From Acidobacteriaceae bacterium (GTDB taxonomy: Bacteria; Acidobacteriota; Terriglobia; Terriglobales; Acidobacteriaceae), in assembly GCA_030044455.1 (NCBI GenBank), contig JASHVU010000259.1, forward strand, positions 1 to 15,478: 15,478 nt of DNA. The letters are read 5' to 3'. This document shows, piece after piece, positions 12,764 through 15,478 of the stretch (the stretch's first letter is position 1; every line of letters begins with the position of its first letter). The translations under genes and the position numbers were made by a program. The notes under the pieces are model-generated. The model ran no database searches, had not been told where the DNA came from, and worked only from the letters and a program-made list of their open reading frames with translations.

Positions 12764-13144
12764 TCATTTGTTGCTTCTCATAATGGTATTGCCGTGTAAA
12801 TCCCTGGTTACCGATCTAGGTCCGTGGCTGTTACCAGAATGGGAGAGCTGGCTCACAATTTTGTTGGCGATCCCAAACCCACCGCGGTCGCTTAGTGCCC
12901 TTCCCAAAGACTCCTGGGAAAACTCACCCAGCGTTCCGCCGGAGCCGGCGCCTGAGTCAAGCACCCCATCGGAACTTTGATCGTCTCCAGTGAGCGAATC
13001 GCCTCTCGTCAGAGGTTTCAATAACTCCTTCATCATCTGCGCCTCAAACTCGTGCGCCGCGCGCACCAACTTCGGCGACGGCGTAGCGGAAGCCTGTGCT
13101 TGAGGGCCACCGGCGTGGCCCGGCAGCGCCGTTATTGCTGCCAT
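12764..13144 (-). CDS. flgJ: Flagellar rod-binding protein, FlgJ N-terminal-domain type
   Basis: The 126-residue product matches only the rod-binding half of enteric FlgJ. KLVRAAHEFEAQMMKELLKPL (residues 25-45) is the conserved family signature. A Gly/Ser-rich loop and FSQESLGRALSDRGGFGIANKIVSQL (about 76-100) follow. The muramidase domain found in beta- and gammaproteobacterial FlgJ is absent, as in many other phyla. Another peptidoglycan hydrolase must therefore open the wall for the rod, and none is visible here. The ATG at 13144 overlaps the flgI stop (TGATG), indicating translational coupling. An adjacent in-frame GTG one codon earlier is less likely. The basic C-terminal tail after SQLSHSG is not conserved. 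Confidence 0.88.
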   Translation of the reverse strand: MAAITALPGHAGGPQAQASATPSPKLVRAAHEFEAQMMKELLKPLTRGDSLTGDDQSSDGVLDSGAGSGGTLGEFSQESLGRALSDRGGFGIANKIVSQLSHSGNSHGPRSVTRDLHGNTIMRSNK

Positions 13145-14313
13145 CACAGCACCTCCAGATCGGCTTCAAGAGCTCCGGCTTCTTTCATCGCCTGCAGAAT
13201 CGAGATCACGTCGCGGGCCCCCGCTCCAGTTCGTTGCAATTCCTGGACCAAATCCTCCACCGTGGCGCCTTCTTTCAGATCGATCCGGTTTACAGGCTTG
13301 TCCAGGGCCTGAACCTGGGTCTGCTCGACCACCTGTGTGGTTCCTGAGGACAGTGGCCCCGGTTGCGAGACCTCGGTTTGCGAGATCACATTCACGCTCA
13401 ACCCGCCATGCAGAATCGAGACTGGCTGCAGCCGCACCGTTCCTCCGATCACCACCGTCCCGGTCCGCTCGTTCACCACCACCCGCGCCCGTGGATAGAC
13501 ATCCACTTCGACCTGCTCAATACTGTCGAGCAGCTGCGCCCGATCTTCCGCGGGCTGGGGTGCGATCTCGATTCGACGGCTGTCAATCGCGTGCGCCCGC
13601 ACCGCCCCAAACGCCTTGTTGATTGCCCCGGCCATCTGTTCGGCGGTGTGGAAGTCGGCGTCGTTCAGCACCACGTCGATCGTATGCAGCTGGTTCAGGT
13701 CGAACGGCACCTGCCGCTCCACCAGTGCCCCGCCAATCACGCGGCCGGTGGTCGGATGATTCAGCTGGTGAGAGTTGCCGCCTGAGGCTGCAACGTATCC
13801 ACCCAGCACTAAAGCGCCCTGCGCCTGCGCAAAAATCTGCCCGTCGGGCCCATAAAGCGGCGTCATCAACAGGATTCCGCCTTCCAGAGAGCGCGCGTCC
13901 CCGGCCGAGGAGACCGTTACGTCGATCTTCGCGCCCGGCGGGCTGAAGGGCGGCAACGTGGCTACCACGAAAACGCCGGCCATGTTCTTCACCTGCATAT
14001 TGCTGGCGCTGTTTGAGCCCGTTTGCGGGACCGTCACACCCATTCGCTGCAGCACCGAAACCAGGGTCTGCGAGGGAAAGACTGTTTGCGAGCTGTCGCC
14101 GGTTCCGCGCAGTCCCACTACCAACCCGTAGCCGACCAGCTGGTTGTCGCGCACGCCCTCGATGCTGGCAATGTCCTTGATTCTTGCCTTTTGGGCCGTT
14201 TGCTGGGCCGAGGCCGCAGCCAGCGCCGCGAGTATCACCAGAGACAGAAGGGCCATAAGGCATCGAGATCCTGCTTTTCGCCCACCCATCGAATATTCGC
14301 CCGCATCTCGCAT
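13144..14313 (-). CDS. flgI: Flagellar P-ring protein FlgI
   Basis: The 389-residue protein is complete. Its signal peptide is about residues 1-36 (MGGRKAG, hydrophobic MALLSLVILAALAAASA, then QQTAQKARIKDI). The mature protein carries all the FlgI signatures: VRDNQLVGYGLVVGLRGTGD, FPSQTLVSVLQRMGV, NMQVKNMAGVFVVATLPPF, GAKIDVTVSSAGDARSLEGG, LLMTPLYGPDGQIFAQAQG, and the C-terminal ATVEDLVQELQRTGAGARD and ISILQAMKEAGALEADL. FlgI forms the periplasmic P ring around the rod and is assembled with FlgA. A GTG at 14316 and ATGs at 14313 and 14289 compete as start. 14313 has AAGAGA upstream, and 14289 begins directly at the signal peptide. The gene overlaps flgJ by one base and follows flgH after 32 bp. 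Confidence 0.96.
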   Translation of the reverse strand: MRDAGEYSMGGRKAGSRCLMALLSLVILAALAAASAQQTAQKARIKDIASIEGVRDNQLVGYGLVVGLRGTGDSSQTVFPSQTLVSVLQRMGVTVPQTGSNSASNMQVKNMAGVFVVATLPPFSPPGAKIDVTVSSAGDARSLEGGILLMTPLYGPDGQIFAQAQGALVLGGYVAASGGNSHQLNHPTTGRVIGGALVERQVPFDLNQLHTIDVVLNDADFHTAEQMAGAINKAFGAVRAHAIDSRRIEIAPQPAEDRAQLLDSIEQVEVDVYPRARVVVNERTGTVVIGGTVRLQPVSILHGGLSVNVISQTEVSQPGPLSSGTTQVVEQTQVQALDKPVNRIDLKEGATVEDLVQELQRTGAGARDVISILQAMKEAGALEADLEVL

Positions 14314-14345
14314 CACGTTCTCTTAAGCACCGCTTACTGCCCAGG

Positions 14346-15071
14346 TCAGAAGATCAACGCCCGCTCCAGAAACCGCACCAGAGGGTTCTGCCGGTAGGTT
14401 GAGTCGTTTACGATTCCCTTGCCCGTCACCTCAAGTTCAAGATCGGTCATGGCCGTCGAAAGCACCTCATTCTGGTTGCTCACATCCTCGGGCCGCACCA
14501 GTCCGCGCAGCTTGATCAGCTGCGTCTGTTCTGAAAACGTAAGTTGCCGCGTGGCCTGCACCACCAGCATGCCGTTGGGCAGCACATCCACCACTTCGGC
14601 GCCGAAGGTAGTCGCCAGACTCGAGTTGGTCGTGCTCTGGCCCTGCGCGGTCAACCCCGAGGAGGCGTTCGCTCCCACCAGGTTCTGCAGGCTGTTGGAG
14701 CTCTTGAGCGCGCCAAACAAGGAGGTCAGCCCAGAACTGGCGTTGGATGCACGCGAGTTTTTCACCTGCCCGTCGGTCGATGCCGCCAGGCTCTCGGTCA
14801 CCACCACCGAAACCACGTCGTGAATCCGGAAGGCCTTGGCGTCGGTCGCCAGCCTCACCATTCGCCCCTCCGTGCTCCAGATTGACCCGGGCGTCCGAAC
14901 CTCCGCTGCCTGCTGGGCGCGAACCCGCGCAATATAGGATTCGAGCGCGGTCTCCGGCGGACTAGGCTTGGCCGAGATGGCGTCGGATTTGTTCTTTTTC
15001 GCATCAGCGAATGGAAGAGTGAAGGCAATCAGAACCCCGAGAGCCATGGCTTTTACAAGACGCGCTTTCAC
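14346..15071 (-). CDS. flgH: Flagellar L-ring protein FlgH, without a lipobox
   Basis: The 241-residue protein has a signal peptide (residues 1-24, MKARLVKAMALGVLIAFTLPFADA) and the FlgH core. Core motifs are GSIWSTEGRMVRLATDAKAFRIHDVVSVVV, the Ala/Ser-rich region with GANASSGLTAQGQ, FGAEVVDVLPNGMLVVQATRQL, LRGLVRPEDVSNQNEVLSTAMTDLELEVTGKG and the C-terminal RFLERALIF. FlgH forms the outer-membrane L ring. Enteric FlgH is a lipoprotein with a cysteine at the cleavage site, but this protein has no cysteine anywhere, so it cannot be acylated that way. It starts with GTG at 15071, with GGAG 8 bases upstream, and overlaps the end of flgA by four bases (GTGA). The presence of P- and L-ring genes implies a cell with an outer membrane. 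Confidence 0.95.
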   Translation of the reverse strand: MKARLVKAMALGVLIAFTLPFADAKKNKSDAISAKPSPPETALESYIARVRAQQAAEVRTPGSIWSTEGRMVRLATDAKAFRIHDVVSVVVTESLAASTDGQVKNSRASNASSGLTSLFGALKSSNSLQNLVGANASSGLTAQGQSTTNSSLATTFGAEVVDVLPNGMLVVQATRQLTFSEQTQLIKLRGLVRPEDVSNQNEVLSTAMTDLELEVTGKGIVNDSTYRQNPLVRFLERALIF

Positions 15072-15478
15072 GGCCGTACTCCGGATTCCGGGATCAGCGT
15101 TGCGCGCCCCGCTCGAATTGCGCGGGCGCGCACTCGACCTCCGCCCATCGAAAGGCGCACCCAGAGCTCCGAGCCCTCCCGCGCCGGGCCGAGAGCGATG
15201 GCTTCGAGCGTTGCATCCACCACCGCTGTGTGCTCTTCTAGAATGACCTCGTCCCCGGCATGAATCACTGGAACCGGAGGCGCGGGCGTTCGATTCAAAT
15301 CGCTTCCCCAGGCTTCATTGCTCGAGTCGCCTGAAGCGCGCACGCTTCTCTCGTGGCCCAACCGCACCATCTGGCCCGGACCGCCTGGATGCCCGGAGCC
15401 CCGTTCCAGTAGCCAGCGGTCTCCGGTTGCGGGATCGTCGATTTCGCGAACAATCTCTTCCCTCGTGCGCGGCAAATC
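15068..15478 (-). CDS. flgA: P-ring assembly chaperone FlgA, C-terminal part (runs off the right edge)
   Basis: The visible 136 residues run from the window edge to the stop at 15068. The C-terminal SAF/beta-clip domain of FlgA is recognisable: VIHAGDEVILEEHTAVVDA, TLEAIALGPAREGSELWVRL, then SMGGGRVRARAIRAGRATL. The preceding part (REIDDPATGDRWLLERGSG, then HPGGPGQMVRLG) resembles acidobacterial FlgA proteins as I remember them, which is weaker evidence. FlgA is periplasmic and helps FlgI polymerise into the P ring. The direct coupling to flgH (GTGA overlap) and the order flgA-flgH-flgI support the call. The signal peptide and start lie beyond 15478; an apparent in-frame TTG at 15475 is unlikely to be the real start. 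Confidence 0.85.
   Translation of the reverse strand, partial: DLPRTREEIVREIDDPATGDRWLLERGSGHPGGPGQMVRLGHERSVRASGDSSNEAWGSDLNRTPAPPVPVIHAGDEVILEEHTAVVDATLEAIALGPAREGSELWVRLSMGGGRVRARAIRAGRATLIPESGVRP

Overview
The window most likely comes from an acidobacterium (phylum Acidobacteriota, class Terriglobia or a relative). This rests on the overall gene content, on a small Cys/His protein at 8968-9303 of a kind I associate with this phylum, and on the style of the intergenic repeats. It is inference, because there is no rRNA in the window. Coding is dense and GC-rich apart from an AT-richer stretch at about 5840-6265.

Left part (1-7060), mixed housekeeping and accessory genes: a partial secreted protein of unknown function; a membrane receptor-type SpoIIE/PP2C phosphatase with an exported sensor domain; a small secreted beta-rich protein; an ALG5-like family 2 glycosyltransferase; an HU/IHF-type DNA-binding protein (the only plus-strand gene here); a PgeF/YfiH multicopper-oxidase-like protein; and a secreted 3-keto-disaccharide hydrolase (DUF1080). 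They do not form one obvious pathway.

Middle (7160-8967): an IS3-family insertion sequence with recognisable 26-bp terminal inverted repeats, an HTH OrfA and a DDE OrfB joined by a TAATG overlap, followed by about 275 bp with no gene.

Right part (9318-15478), minus strand: a flagellar cluster read flgA-flgH-flgI-flgJ-flgM-flgN-flgK-flgL. It encodes the P and L rings with the P-ring chaperone, a rod-binding protein, the anti-sigma-28 factor, a likely export chaperone, and the two hook-filament junction proteins. Genes from flgA to flgK are tightly packed or overlapping. A sigma-28-like promoter lies exactly between flgJ and flgM, which separates ring and rod genes from late genes.

The most striking non-coding structure is the 313-bp flgK-flgL gap. 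A MITE-like element of about 141 bp, with 18-bp imperfect terminal inverted repeats and a flanking TA on each side, sits inside a tandem heptamer tract (consensus near GCTTCTA). Removing the element plus one TA restores the heptamers in perfect phase. A related double-hairpin element lies at about 2935-3026, and further heptamer tracts lie at 7125-7138 and 10518-10545. I found no new defence or biosynthetic system. The novelty here is in these repeats and in regulatory details.
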